Part shown: positions 1 through 8,366 of the stretch, in pieces
Numbering within the stretch: position 1 is the stretch's first letter
How the letters are laid out: each line of letters opens with the position of its first letter
Assembly (NCBI GenBank): GCA_004558035.1
Contig: SFEJ01000001.1
Location: forward strand, 62,001-126,000
DNA from: Opitutia bacterium
Lineage (GTDB): Bacteria; Verrucomicrobiota; Verrucomicrobiae; Opitutales; UBA953
Reading direction: 5' to 3'
Length of the DNA: 64,000 bases
Notes under the pieces: generated by a model
Told to the model about the DNA's origin: nothing
The model's database searches: none
Seen by the model: the letters and a program-made list of their open reading frames with translations, nothing else
Position numbers and translations under genes: made by a program

Positions 1-1
1 C

Positions 2-2086
2 TTCGGCATTGCCGCTCACATCGACGCGGGCAAGACCACGACCTCCGAGCGCATCCTCTTTTACGCGGGCGTCATCCACAAGACGGGCGAAGTCCATGAA
101 GGCGCCGCCACGACGGACTGGATGGAGCAGGAACAGGAGCGCGGCATCACGATTACGTCCGCCGCGGTTTCCTGCGGATGGACGGTCGCGGACGGTCCGT
201 TCGCGAAGATTCCGCATCGTCTGAACGTCATCGACACGCCCGGTCACGTGGACTTCACGGCGGAAGTGGAGCGTTCGCTCCGCGTGCTCGACGGCGCGGT
301 CGCGGTTTTCTGCGCGGTCGCCGGCGTGCAGCCGCAGTCGGAGACGGTGTGGCGCCAGATGAACAAATACAGCGTTCCCCGCATCGCGTACATCAACAAG
401 ATGGACCGCACGGGCGCGGACTTCTTCAACGCGGTTCACGGCATCCGCGAAAAGCTCCGCGGGAACGCGCATCCGCTTTACATTCCGATCGGCGCGGGCG
501 AAACGTTCACGGGTCTCGTGGACCTCGTCAAGGGCTGCGCCTACGTTTACGACGAAAGCGATCCGAAGGGCATGAAATACGCCAAGACGGACGTTCCCGC
601 CGACATCAAGGCCGACTACGAAAAATATCGTGAAGAACTGATCGAAGCCGTTTCGGACTTCGACGACACGATCGCCGAAAAATACCTCGGCGGCGAGGAA
701 GTCACGGCGGACGAGCTCCGCGTGGCGATCCGCAAGGCGACGCTTTCCCTGAACTTCGTCGGCGTCATTCCGGGTTCCTCGTTCAAGAACAAAGGCGTTC
801 AGATGGTGCTCGACGCGGTCGTCGACTACCTGCCGTCCCCGCTCGACCTGCCGCCGATGAAGGCGTTCAAGGACGACGGCGAGACCGAAATCGGCGTGGA
901 GCCGGACGACAACGCGAAGCCGGTCGGCCTCTGCTTCAAGCTCTGGTCCGACCCGTACGTCGGCCAGCTCGTGTTCTTCCGTCTTTATCGCGGCACGCTC
1001 AAGAAGGGCGACGCGCTCTACAATCCGCGCACGCGCAAGACTGAACGCGTCTCCCGCCTCATGATCATGAAGGCGATGGACCGCGAAGAAATCGACACGG
1101 CTTACTCCGGAGACATCTGCGCGCTCATCGGTCCGAAGGAAATCGTGACCGGCGACACGCTCTGCACGCGCGAAGAAGACATCATCCTCGAACCGCCGTC
1201 CTTCCCGGAACCGGTCATCTCCATGGCGATCGAACCCGCCACGAAGGCCGACCAGGAAAAGCTTTCCATCGGTCTGCAGCGCCTCGCGCAGGAAGACCCG
1301 ACGTTCCGCGTTTCTTCCAACCAGGAAACGGGGCAGACGATTATTTCCGGCATGGGCGAGCTTCACCTCGACATCATCGTCGACCGTCTCCGCCGCGAAT
1401 TCAAGGTCGAGGCGAAATCCGGCCGTCCGCAGATTTCCTACCGCGAAACGATCACGGGCAACTCCCGCGGCGTCGGCAAGTTCGTCCGCCAGTCCGGCGG
1501 TCGCGGTCAGTACGGTCACGCGGAAATCGAGATCGAACCGAATCCGGGCAAGGGCATCGAAATCGTCAACGAAATCGTCGGCGGCGTCATCCCGAAGGAA
1601 TACATCAAGCCGACCATCGAAGGCATTCAGGAAGCCGCGAACAACGGCACGATCGCCGGTTATCCGGTCATCGACTTCAAGGCGCGCATCGTCTTCGGTT
1701 CGTTCCACGAAGTCGACTCCTCCGAAATGGCGTTCAAGATGGCGGGCATCTTCGCTCTTAAGGACGCGATGGCGAAGGCGTCTCCGATTCTGCTCGAACC
1801 GATCACGAAGGTCGAGGTCGTCACGCCCGAGGAATATCAGGGCGACATCATGGGCGACCTGAACCGCCGCCGCGGTCAGATTCAGAACATGGAGACGAAG
1901 AACGGCGTCTGCACGATCGACGCGATGGTTCCGCTGCAGACGATGTTCGGTTACGCGACGGACGTGCGTTCGCTCTCGAAGGGCCGCGCCTCCTACACGA
2001 TGGAGCCGGACCACTTCGAACAGGTTCCCGCGAACGTCCTCAAGGAAATCGTCGAAACGGCTTCCCGCGCTCCGGCCCGTTCGTAA
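2..2086 (+). CDS. fusA: Elongation factor G, 5'-truncated by window edge
   Basis: Translocation GTPase of the ribosome, cytosolic. The reading frame is open from base 2, so about 17 N-terminal residues are missing. The GTPase motifs are visible in order: P-loop AHIDAGKTT within the first 45 bases, DTPGHVDF near 232-255 and NKMD near 394-405. Domains II to V follow, ending near the usual EF-G length of about 700 residues. It lies 33 bases upstream of rpsJ, as at the end of a str operon, but no tuf gene separates them. An internal ATG at 122 is not the start, because the P-loop precedes it. Confidence 0.97.
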   Translation, partial: FGIAAHIDAGKTTTSERILFYAGVIHKTGEVHEGAATTDWMEQEQERGITITSAAVSCGWTVADGPFAKIPHRLNVIDTPGHVDFTAEVERSLRVLDGAVAVFCAVAGVQPQSETVWRQMNKYSVPRIAYINKMDRTGADFFNAVHGIREKLRGNAHPLYIPIGAGETFTGLVDLVKGCAYVYDESDPKGMKYAKTDVPADIKADYEKYREELIEAVSDFDDTIAEKYLGGEEVTADELRVAIRKATLSLNFVGVIPGSSFKNKGVQMVLDAVVDYLPSPLDLPPMKAFKDDGETEIGVEPDDNAKPVGLCFKLWSDPYVGQLVFFRLYRGTLKKGDALYNPRTRKTERVSRLMIMKAMDREEIDTAYSGDICALIGPKEIVTGDTLCTREEDIILEPPSFPEPVISMAIEPATKADQEKLSIGLQRLAQEDPTFRVSSNQETGQTIISGMGELHLDIIVDRLRREFKVEAKSGRPQISYRETITGNSRGVGKFVRQSGGRGQYGHAEIEIEPNPGKGIEIVNEIVGGVIPKEYIKPTIEGIQEAANNGTIAGYPVIDFKARIVFGSFHEVDSSEMAFKMAGIFALKDAMAKASPILLEPITKVEVVTPEEYQGDIMGDLNRRRGQIQNMETKNGVCTIDAMVPLQTMFGYATDVRSLSKGRASYTMEPDHFEQVPANVLKEIVETASRAPARS

Positions 2087-2119
2087 TCCGCAAACAATTC
2101 AACTCAGATTTTTACAGCT

Positions 2120-2428
2120 ATGGCTCGTCAAAAAATTCGCATCAAACTCAAAGGATTCGACTATCGAGTGATCGATCAGTCCGCGGGCGAGATCGTGGAA
2201 ACCGCGAAGCGCACCGGCGCTCGCGTTTCCGGTCCCGTGCCGCTGCCGACCTCCATCGAGCGTTGGACGGTGAACCGTTCGCCGCACGTCGACAAGAAGT
2301 CGATGGATCAGTTCGAACAGCGCACCCACAAGCGCCTGATCGACATCATCGGGCCGACCGCGCAGACGGTCGACGAACTCAAGAAACTGAATCTTCCCGC
2401 GGGCGTGGACATTTCGATCAACGTCTGA
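2120..2428 (+). CDS. rpsJ: 30S ribosomal protein S10 (uS10)
   Basis: Small-subunit head protein and, as NusE, an antitermination partner of NusB. 102 residues, the normal family length. It begins MARQKIRIKLKGFDYRVID and holds the conserved PLPT and HVDKKSMDQFE segments. It opens the S10 operon directly behind fusA. It is separated from rplC by an unusually long, AT-richer gap of 140 bases, which may hold regulatory structure. Confidence 0.97.
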   Translation: MARQKIRIKLKGFDYRVIDQSAGEIVETAKRTGARVSGPVPLPTSIERWTVNRSPHVDKKSMDQFEQRTHKRLIDIIGPTAQTVDELKKLNLPAGVDISINV

Positions 2429-2568
2429 ATCCGCAACCGCAACAACAACTGAAAAATTTTCGTTTTTCGGATAGCCTTAGGACTGTAAAAGAATCGACAT
2501 AGAAGATTTCGCAGCCTAAAGCAGGTCTGTGCAAACGGAATTGAACCTCCACCTGCCTCTTAGACAAA
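2429..2568 (+). promoter_or_regulatory. Structured leader between rpsJ and rplC (candidate)
   Basis: This 140-base gap is long for a ribosomal operon and less GC-rich than its neighbours. CTAA(2516-2519)-A-GCAGGT(2521-2526) can pair with ACCTGC(2551-2556)-CTC-TTAG(2560-2563), giving a ten-pair stem with one small internal loop. The stem ends five bases before the rplC ATG, where a Shine-Dalgarno would sit; none is visible. Upstream, the sequence is AT-rich (2450-2500) and could hold a promoter, but I find no convincing -35/-10 pair. A ribosomal-protein-binding leader (compare the L4 control of S10 operons) is inference. Confidence 0.35.
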
Positions 2569-3204
2569 ATGAAGTTACAACTGATTGGCAAAAAAATTGG
2601 GATGACCCAAATCTACGACGGGAACGCGAATCTCGTTCCCGTGACCGTGGTTCAGGCGGGTCCGTGCCCTGTCGTCCAGGTCAAGACCACCGAGTCTGAC
2701 GGATACAATGCCGTACAAATTGCCTACGGCGCCCAGAAAAAAGAGCGTTTGACGAAGCCCGAACAAGGGCACTTCGCCAAGGCCGGAATCGATCCGCACG
2801 CCGTGCTGAGCGAAATCCGCTTTGACGACAAAGCTCCCGAATACAAGGTCGGCGACGTGCTGACCGTCACCACCTTCAAGGAAGGTCAGATCGTTGACGT
2901 CATCGGAACGACGAAAGGTCGTGGTTTCCAGGGCAACGTCAAGCGTCATAACCAGGCCGGGCAGCCGGCTTCCCACGGGCACATGATGCACCGTCGTCCG
3001 GGCTCCATCGGGATGCGCCAGACGCCGGGTCACGTGTTCAAGGGCAAGGACATGCCGGGTCACATGGGGCAGGTCCGCCGCACGACGCAGAATCTCACGG
3101 TCGTGAAGATCGTCGAGGACCAGAATCTTATTCTCATCAAGGGCAGCGTTCCCGGCGCGAACGGGGATCTCGTTTACGTCCGTGAAGCCAAGAAAGCCAA
3201 ATAA
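2569..3204 (+). CDS. rplC: 50S ribosomal protein L3 (uL3)
   Basis: Early-assembly 23S rRNA-binding protein near the peptidyl-transferase centre. 211 residues, normal length. It starts MKLQLIGKKIGMTQIYDGNA and carries the conserved basic extension (GFQGNVKRH, GSIGMRQTPGHVFKGK, MPGHMG) that reaches into the ribosome core. It is the second gene of the S10 operon. The ATG has no evident Shine-Dalgarno and follows the leader stem at 2516-2563. Confidence 0.97.
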   Translation: MKLQLIGKKIGMTQIYDGNANLVPVTVVQAGPCPVVQVKTTESDGYNAVQIAYGAQKKERLTKPEQGHFAKAGIDPHAVLSEIRFDDKAPEYKVGDVLTVTTFKEGQIVDVIGTTKGRGFQGNVKRHNQAGQPASHGHMMHRRPGSIGMRQTPGHVFKGKDMPGHMGQVRRTTQNLTVVKIVEDQNLILIKGSVPGANGDLVYVREAKKAK

Positions 3205-3217
3205 GGAGAACTGAACG

Positions 3218-3838
3218 ATGAAACTCAAAGTTTACACAGTCGACGGCAGTTCCTGCACGGAAAAAGAATTTGCGCTCCCGCAGCTTGAAGAAGGCAAGGG
3301 CGTCGCGGCGCTGAAGCAGACGATCGTCGCCTACCAGGCGAATCTTCGCCAGGGCAGCGCGAAAACGAAGGATTACGGCGAAGTCGCCGGATCCGGCAAG
3401 AAGCAGGGCCCGCAGAAGGGTTCCGGCGGCGCCCGTCACGGCGACAAGCGCGCTCCGCAGCTCTACAAGGGCGGCGTCGTTTTCGGTCCGCGTCCGCGCG
3501 ACTGGTCCAAGTCCGTCAACGGCAAGATGAAGAAGCTCGCGTTCGCGCGCGCTCTCGTCGATCTGGCGAACGAAGGCGGTCTCAGCGTCATCGAGCGCTT
3601 CGAAGCCGCGCAGCCGAAGACGAAAATCATGAACGGCGTTTTCGCCAAGGTGTTCCCGAAGGGCAAGATGCTCATCGTTTCGGAGGCCTGGGACGACAAC
3701 ACGGTTCTTTCCATCCGCAACATCGAGCGCGTCTCCGTCACGGACGCCGCGACGCTGAACGCGCTGGATCTCGTCGCCTTCGATCAGGTTCTGGTCAGCG
3801 AACAGGGACTCCAGAAGATCATCGAACGCGCTCAATAA
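3218..3838 (+). CDS. rplD: 50S ribosomal protein L4 (uL4)
   Basis: Exit-tunnel ribosomal protein; in enterobacteria also the autogenous repressor of the S10 operon. 206 residues. The tunnel-loop region KKQGPQKGSGGARHGDKRAPQ with GGVVFGPRPRDW is intact. A good Shine-Dalgarno (AAGGAG, 3204-3209) precedes the ATG, which supports the start. It sits in the standard place between rplC and rplW. Confidence 0.97.
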   Translation: MKLKVYTVDGSSCTEKEFALPQLEEGKGVAALKQTIVAYQANLRQGSAKTKDYGEVAGSGKKQGPQKGSGGARHGDKRAPQLYKGGVVFGPRPRDWSKSVNGKMKKLAFARALVDLANEGGLSVIERFEAAQPKTKIMNGVFAKVFPKGKMLIVSEAWDDNTVLSIRNIERVSVTDAATLNALDLVAFDQVLVSEQGLQKIIERAQ

Positions 3839-3852
3839 GGAGAATATTCAAC

Positions 3853-4140
3853 ATGAAATCCGCATACAGCGTCCTCAAACGTCCGCTCGTCTCGGAAAAG
3901 ACGGCGGCTCTCGCGGAAGCGAACAAGTATGTTTTTGAAGTTTATCCGAACGCGGATAAGCCCGAAATCGCCAAAGCGGTCGCGGACACCTTCAAGGTCA
4001 CCGTCGAGCGCGTTCACGTCGTCAACACCAAGGGCAAGGTGAAGCAGTCCCGCACGAAGCGCGGCGCCGTCATCAAGGCTCCGGATGTTAAAAAAGCGAT
4101 CGTCACCCTCAGGAAGGGCGACAAGATCGAACTCATTTAA
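3853..4140 (+). CDS. rplW: 50S ribosomal protein L23 (uL23)
   Basis: Tunnel-exit protein that docks trigger factor and SRP. 95 residues, typical bacterial length. It carries the conserved LKRPLVSEKT opening and a lysine-rich rRNA-binding loop. A Shine-Dalgarno AAGGAG lies at 3837-3842, overlapping the rplD stop, so translation is probably coupled to rplD. Confidence 0.96.
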   Translation: MKSAYSVLKRPLVSEKTAALAEANKYVFEVYPNADKPEIAKAVADTFKVTVERVHVVNTKGKVKQSRTKRGAVIKAPDVKKAIVTLRKGDKIELI

Positions 4141-4167
4141 CGTTTAAAAGACAGAGGAACATAGCAT

Positions 4168-5025
4168 ATGGCACTCAAATCTAATCGTCCGCTTACGCCT
4201 TCGCAGCGCTTCCTGGTCCGCAACAAGCAGGAACTCGCGAAGAAGCGTCCGGAGAAGGACTTGGTGGAATCCAAGAACCGCACGGGCGGCCGCAACAACA
4301 ACGGACGCATCACGTCGCGTCGTCGCGGCGGAGGGCACAAGCGCCTCTACCGTCTTGTCGATTTCCGTCGCGCCAAGGTCGAGATCCCGGCGACGGTGCT
4401 CGCGATCGAATACGATCCGAACCGTTCTGCGAATCTCGCTCTCATTCAGTACACGGACGGCGAAAAAGCCTACATTCTCGCTCCCGAAGGTCTGAAGGTC
4501 GGCGCCACGGTCGTCTCCACGATGAATCCGGTCGAAGAATTCAATCCGGGCTGCACGGTGAAGCTCCGCTACATCGCTCCCGCGACGTTCATCCACGCGA
4601 TTCAGATGGAACCCGGTCAGAAGGCGCGCATCGCGCGTTCCGCCGGCAACGCGGCTCAGCTCCTCGGCATCGAAGGCGATCTCGCGATCGTCAAGATGCC
4701 TTCCGGCGAACAGCGCTATCTGAACGCGGACTGCCGCGCGACGATCGGCTACGTCGGCAACGGCGAGCACTACAACCGCACGCTCGGCAAGGCCGGCCGC
4801 AACCGCTGGCTCGGACGCCGTCCGCGCGTCCGCGGTATGGTGATGAACCCGGTCGACCACCCGAACGGCGGCGGTCAGGGCAAATCCAAGGGCGGCGGCG
4901 GTCGTCAGCACCTGTCCTCCCCGTGGGGCCAGCTCGCGAAAGGCTTCCCGACGCGCATCAAATCCAAGTCCACGAACGTTCACATCATCGTTCGCCGCAA
5001 CGGACGCAAAGTTAAGAAGGGCTAA
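4168..5025 (+). CDS. rplB: 50S ribosomal protein L2 (uL2)
   Basis: Large-subunit protein at the peptidyl-transferase centre and bridge B7b. 285 residues, about ten longer than the E. coli protein. It has the conserved GGGHKRLYR, GRNRWLGRRPRVRGMVMNPVDHPNGGG block including the functionally important histidine of the VDHPxGGG motif. It is the fifth S10-operon gene, followed by rpsS after six bases. Confidence 0.97.
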   Translation: MALKSNRPLTPSQRFLVRNKQELAKKRPEKDLVESKNRTGGRNNNGRITSRRRGGGHKRLYRLVDFRRAKVEIPATVLAIEYDPNRSANLALIQYTDGEKAYILAPEGLKVGATVVSTMNPVEEFNPGCTVKLRYIAPATFIHAIQMEPGQKARIARSAGNAAQLLGIEGDLAIVKMPSGEQRYLNADCRATIGYVGNGEHYNRTLGKAGRNRWLGRRPRVRGMVMNPVDHPNGGGQGKSKGGGGRQHLSSPWGQLAKGFPTRIKSKSTNVHIIVRRNGRKVKKG

Positions 5026-5031
5026 TAGACA

Positions 5032-5307
5032 ATGGCACGTTCAATCAAAAAGGGCTTTTACGTCGAAGCTTCTCTCATGGAGAAGGTGCAGGCGGCGCAG
5101 AAAGCCGGAGACCACAAGCCGATCAAAACCTGGTCGCGCCGTTCCACGGTGACCCCGGACTTCGTCGGGCTCAACCTCAACGTTCACAACGGGAAGGTTT
5201 TCGTTCCCGTGTACGTGACCGAAAACATGGTTGGCCACAAGCTGGGCGAATTCGCGCCGACGCGCACGTTCAAGGCTCACACGGCTCCCACCAAGAAGGC
5301 CGTCTAA
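5032..5307 (+). CDS. rpsS: 30S ribosomal protein S19 (uS19)
   Basis: Head protein that contacts S13 and A-site tRNA. 91 residues, normal length. It starts MARSIKKGFYVEASL and has the conserved KTWSRRSTVTPDFVGLN and GHKLGEFAPTRTF segments. It is normally followed directly by rplV; here a non-ribosomal gene intervenes with only three bases of spacing. Confidence 0.96.
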   Translation: MARSIKKGFYVEASLMEKVQAAQKAGDHKPIKTWSRRSTVTPDFVGLNLNVHNGKVFVPVYVTENMVGHKLGEFAPTRTFKAHTAPTKKAV

Positions 5308-5310
5308 TCC

Positions 5311-5661
5311 GTGAAAACGCGTTCCGCAGTCTTCGCCGTCCTCGCGGGCTCGATGCTTTTCGGGCTTGCGGGAACGCTTTGCGGCAAGGTGCTTTCCTAC
5401 GAAGCGCATTCGGGGAACGTCGCCTGCGTCCGCGCGGTGACTGCGGGAACGAGCGCGGATCTGGTCCTGCTCGATTCGGGGATGAAGGACGATTTCTGCG
5501 CGGGAACGCTTTGCGTCGTCGAACGCGACGGCGTTTTCGCCGGAGAGCTTATCGTCGCCGAAGCGGACGCGGATCGGGCCGTCGCTCTGATCACGCAGCT
5601 CAATAACAATCAAACGATTCGGGCCGGCGATCCGGTCAAAATCAAAACCATCACTTTTTAA
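5311..5661 (+). CDS. Small exported protein of unknown function inserted in the S10 operon
   Basis: I do not recognise a named family. 116 residues starting at a GTG three bases after rpsS. The first 20 or so residues are a probable signal peptide or membrane anchor (MKTRSAVFAVLAGSMLFGLAG). The rest looks like a small beta-barrel: hydrophobic strands, a VERDGVFAGEL turn, then IRAGDPVKI near the C-terminus, a pattern common in exported PVC proteins. The same pattern closes the protein at 53379-54320. Lying between rpsS and rplV, it must be transcribed with ribosomal genes, yet it has four GGGAACG motifs in 350 bases, more than the ribosomal genes around it. The start could be later, but the GTG gives the complete signal peptide. 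Confidence 0.75.
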   Translation: MKTRSAVFAVLAGSMLFGLAGTLCGKVLSYEAHSGNVACVRAVTAGTSADLVLLDSGMKDDFCAGTLCVVERDGVFAGELIVAEADADRAVALITQLNNNQTIRAGDPVKIKTITF

Positions 5662-5671
5662 CTTAGTTCCA

Positions 5672-6007
5672 ATGGAAGTTAAAGCCATCACCAAGTTCGC
5701 CCGCATGACGCCCGCCAAGGTGCGTGACGTGGCACGCCAAATTCAAGGTCGCCCGGTTCTCGAAGCGGCAGATCTTCTTCGTTTCATTCCGCGCAAATCC
5801 GCTCGCCTTCTGGCGAAGACCCTCAACAGCGCCGTCGCCAACGCCGAAAACAACAACAATCTTTCCGCCAAGGATCTGGTCGTCGTTGCCGCCACGGTCG
5901 GGCAGGGGCCGATGCTGAAGCGTTTCCGCCCCACGGCGAAGGGAAGCGCGCATCCGATCCGCAAATCCACCAGCCACATCACGATCGTGGTCGGTGACAA
6001 AAAATAA
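5672..6007 (+). CDS. rplV: 50S ribosomal protein L22 (uL22)
   Basis: Protein of the exit-tunnel constriction. 111 residues, normal. The start MEVKAITKFARMTPAKVRDVAR matches the family well, and the tunnel hairpin (GPMLKRFRPTAKGSAHPI, residues 84-101) is intact. It follows the inserted gene after ten bases, without a clear Shine-Dalgarno. Confidence 0.96.
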   Translation: MEVKAITKFARMTPAKVRDVARQIQGRPVLEAADLLRFIPRKSARLLAKTLNSAVANAENNNNLSAKDLVVVAATVGQGPMLKRFRPTAKGSAHPIRKSTSHITIVVGDKK

Positions 6008-6025
6008 TCCTCGCACTTTCAGACT

Positions 6026-6655
6026 ATGGGTCAAAAAACAAATCCTATCGGTTTTCGTCTCGCGGTGCGCCGCAACTGGGAATCTCGCTGGTTCGCAGAC
6101 AAGAAGACGTTCCCCGCGAACCTCAAGAGCGACTATGAGATTCGCCAGTTCCTTCACGACAAGCTGCGCCAGGCCGGCGTTCCCTCGATTTCGATCGAGC
6201 GCGCGGGCGCCCGCATCCGCGTGAAGATCTTCACGGCGAAGCCCGGCGTCGTCATCGGCCGCAAGGGCGGAGAGCTCGAAAAGCTCCGTGACGAACTCGC
6301 CAAGCTTTCCGGCAAGGACGTCATCCTCGACATCCAGGAAATCAAGAAGCCCGACCTCGTCGCGCAGCTCGTCGCCGAAAACATCGCGCTCCAGCTCGAA
6401 CGCCGCATCGCGTTCCGCCGCGCCATGAAGAAGGCGATTCAGGCGACGATGAGCATGGGCGCCGACGGCATCCGTCTGCGCATCGCCGGCCGTCTCGGCG
6501 GCGCGGAAATCGCCCGCGTCGAATCCGCGCGCGTCGGCCGCGTTCCGCTGCACACGCTGCGCGAGAACATCGACTACGGGTTCGCCGAAGCGCACACCGT
6601 CTACGGCAAGCTCGGCATCAAATGCTGGATCTGCACGAAGGATCCCGAAATCTAA
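6026..6655 (+). CDS. rpsC: 30S ribosomal protein S3 (uS3)
   Basis: mRNA-entry protein with helicase-type contacts. 209 residues, slightly shorter than E. coli (233) at the C-terminus. It starts MGQKTNPIGFRLAV. The KH domain has the GRKGGELEKL loop, and the C-terminal domain holds GRLGGAEIARVE. Standard place between rplV and rplP. Confidence 0.97.
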   Translation: MGQKTNPIGFRLAVRRNWESRWFADKKTFPANLKSDYEIRQFLHDKLRQAGVPSISIERAGARIRVKIFTAKPGVVIGRKGGELEKLRDELAKLSGKDVILDIQEIKKPDLVAQLVAENIALQLERRIAFRRAMKKAIQATMSMGADGIRLRIAGRLGGAEIARVESARVGRVPLHTLRENIDYGFAEAHTVYGKLGIKCWICTKDPEI

Positions 6656-6685
6656 TTCCATCCGGACAGAGAAAGGATAATTCAA

Positions 6686-7117
6686 ATGCCTAACATTCAA
6701 CCGTCCCGCGTCAAATACCGCAAAGTCCAGAAAGGACGCATCTACGGCACGGCGCAATCCTGCAACGACCTCGCGTTCGGCGAGTTCGGCATCCAGGCTC
6801 TGGAACGCTGCCGCATGACCGCGGCGCAGCTCGAAGCCGCCCGCGTCGCGATCTCCCGCTCGCTCAAGCGCAAAGGGAAAATGTGGATGCGCGTGTTCCC
6901 GCATAAGCCCGTCACCAAGAAGCCGGCGGAAGTCCGCATGGGTTCCGGCAAGGGCAATGTCGAATACTGGGCCGCGATCGTCCGCCCGGGCACGATGCTT
7001 TTCGAAGTTTCCGGCGTCCCGCTTTCGGCGGCGCGCGAAGCGATGCGCCTCGCGGACACGAAGCTCCCGATCCGCTGCCGCTTCATCAGCCGCGAGCAGC
7101 AGGAACAGTTTCTTTAA
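6686..7117 (+). CDS. rplP: 50S ribosomal protein L16 (uL16)
   Basis: Large-subunit protein by the A-site tRNA elbow. 143 residues. Conserved RVFPHKPVTKKPAEVRMGSGKG, with the KPAEVRMGSGKG loop contacting tRNA, and a C-terminal AxxKLPI segment. A Shine-Dalgarno-like AGAAAGGA precedes the ATG at about ten bases. Confidence 0.96.
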   Translation: MPNIQPSRVKYRKVQKGRIYGTAQSCNDLAFGEFGIQALERCRMTAAQLEAARVAISRSLKRKGKMWMRVFPHKPVTKKPAEVRMGSGKGNVEYWAAIVRPGTMLFEVSGVPLSAAREAMRLADTKLPIRCRFISREQQEQFL

Positions 7118-7168
7118 TTTGAGATTGCATTCCGCGACCGAAAACTATTTTATCGCCCTTTCACGAAA

Positions 7169-7387
7169 ATGAGCGCACAAACCAAACAAACTGCCGCCGC
7201 GAAAATCCGCGAGAACTCCGCCGAGGAGCTCTCGAAAAAGCTCCGCGACAACCGCGAGGAACTCCTGAACCTGCGTCTGCGTTCGCAGAGCGGTCAGGTG
7301 CAGAATCCGGCCCGCATCCGCACGCTTCGCCGCGAGAACGCGCGCATCAAGACCGTTCTCGCCGAAAAGTCGGCGGCGCAAAATTAA
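7169..7387 (+). CDS. rpmC: 50S ribosomal protein L29 (uL29)
   Basis: Small two-helix protein at the tunnel exit, partner of L23. 72 residues. The family core SAEELSKKLRDNREELLNLRLR and the RRENARIKTVL helix are present. Between rplP and rpsQ as usual. The N-terminal 15 residues (SAQTKQTAAAKIRE) are a short lineage-type extension. Confidence 0.94.
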   Translation: MSAQTKQTAAAKIRENSAEELSKKLRDNREELLNLRLRSQSGQVQNPARIRTLRRENARIKTVLAEKSAAQN

Positions 7388-7405
7388 TCATCAAATCGTT
7401 TAACC

Positions 7406-7693
7406 ATGTCTGAAGAACAAAAACGTCCGTCCCGTAAAGTTCTTATCGGTGTTGTTACCAGCAAAACCGGCGATAAGAGCGTAAAGGTCACGTATTTCTA
7501 CAAAAAACCGCACCCGATTTTCGGCAAGGAAATCAAGCGCAAGACCGTCATTCACGCTCACGACGAGAAGAATGAATGCAACGTCGGCGACAAGGTCGAA
7601 ATCATGGAAACGCGCCCGATCAGCAAGCTGAAACGCTTCCGCGTCGTCGGCGTCGTTCAGGCCGCGAAAATCGTCGGCGAAGCCGCCGTCTAA
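7406..7693 (+). CDS. rpsQ: 30S ribosomal protein S17 (uS17)
   Basis: 16S rRNA-binding OB-fold protein. 95 residues. Conserved GVVTSKTGDKSVKV, then HAHDEKNECNVGDKVEIMETRPISKLKRFRVV, the family signature. Follows rpmC by 18 bases. Confidence 0.95.
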   Translation: MSEEQKRPSRKVLIGVVTSKTGDKSVKVTYFYKKPHPIFGKEIKRKTVIHAHDEKNECNVGDKVEIMETRPISKLKRFRVVGVVQAAKIVGEAAV

Positions 7694-7717
7694 CAGAAAA
7701 CAGGAGAGACTGTCACA

Positions 7718-8086
7718 ATGGTACAACTCAAATCTCGTTTGGACGTCGCCGACAACACGGGCGCGCGCCAGGTGGAAATGATCCGCCGTCTCGGCCAGAT
7801 CACCGACACGGCCTCCGTCGGAGACGTGATCGTCTGCGCGGTGAAGGATTCGATTCCCAGCGCTCCCGACGCCGTCAAGAAGGGCAAGGTCGTCAAGGCC
7901 GTCGTCGTGCGCACCAAGGCTCCGATCCGTCGCGCGGACGGTAGCTACCTGCGTTTCGACTCGAACGCGGTCGTCATCCTCGACGGCAACGGCAATCCGC
8001 GCGGAACCCGCATTTTCGGGCCCGTCGCGCGCGAACTCCGCCAGAAATTCATGAAAATCGTTTCTCTCGCACCGGAGGTGCTCTGA
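7718..8086 (+). CDS. rplN: 50S ribosomal protein L14 (uL14)
   Basis: Subunit-bridge protein and docking site of the silencing factor RsfS. 122 residues, exactly the usual length. It starts MVQLKSRLDVADNTGAR and ends with the GPVARELRQKFMKIVSLAPEVL signature. Shine-Dalgarno CAGGAGAG lies 10-13 bases upstream. One base separates its stop from rplX, implying coupled translation. Confidence 0.97.
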   Translation: MVQLKSRLDVADNTGARQVEMIRRLGQITDTASVGDVIVCAVKDSIPSAPDAVKKGKVVKAVVVRTKAPIRRADGSYLRFDSNAVVILDGNGNPRGTRIFGPVARELRQKFMKIVSLAPEVL

Positions 8087-8087
8087 T

Positions 8088-8348
8088 ATGGCAAAACAAA
8101 TTCTCAAGAAGGACGACGAGGTCGTCGTGATTTCCGGTTCCGAAAAAGGCAAGCGCGGCAAGCTCCTCGCGGTCTTCCCGTCCAAGGATTCGGTGCTCGT
8201 TGAGGGCGTCAACATCGTGAAGCGCCACACGAAGGCGAACGAAGCCGCCGGCGTCGAAGGCGGAATCATCGACCAGGAAGCTCCGATTCACGTCTCGAAC
8301 GTGATGCTTGCCTCGAAGTTCGACGCGAAGCGCGCGGCAAAGAAATAA
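8088..8348 (+). CDS. rplX: 50S ribosomal protein L24 (uL24)
   Basis: Assembly initiator with a KOW motif. 86 residues, shorter than E. coli (104). KOW segment DEVVVISGSEKGKRGKLLAVF at residues 9-29, then GVNIVKRHTK and the EAPIHVSNVML signature. Starts one base after rplN. Confidence 0.95.
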   Translation: MAKQILKKDDEVVVISGSEKGKRGKLLAVFPSKDSVLVEGVNIVKRHTKANEAAGVEGGIIDQEAPIHVSNVMLASKFDAKRAAKK

Positions 8349-8366
8349 TCAGGAAAGACACGTAAA

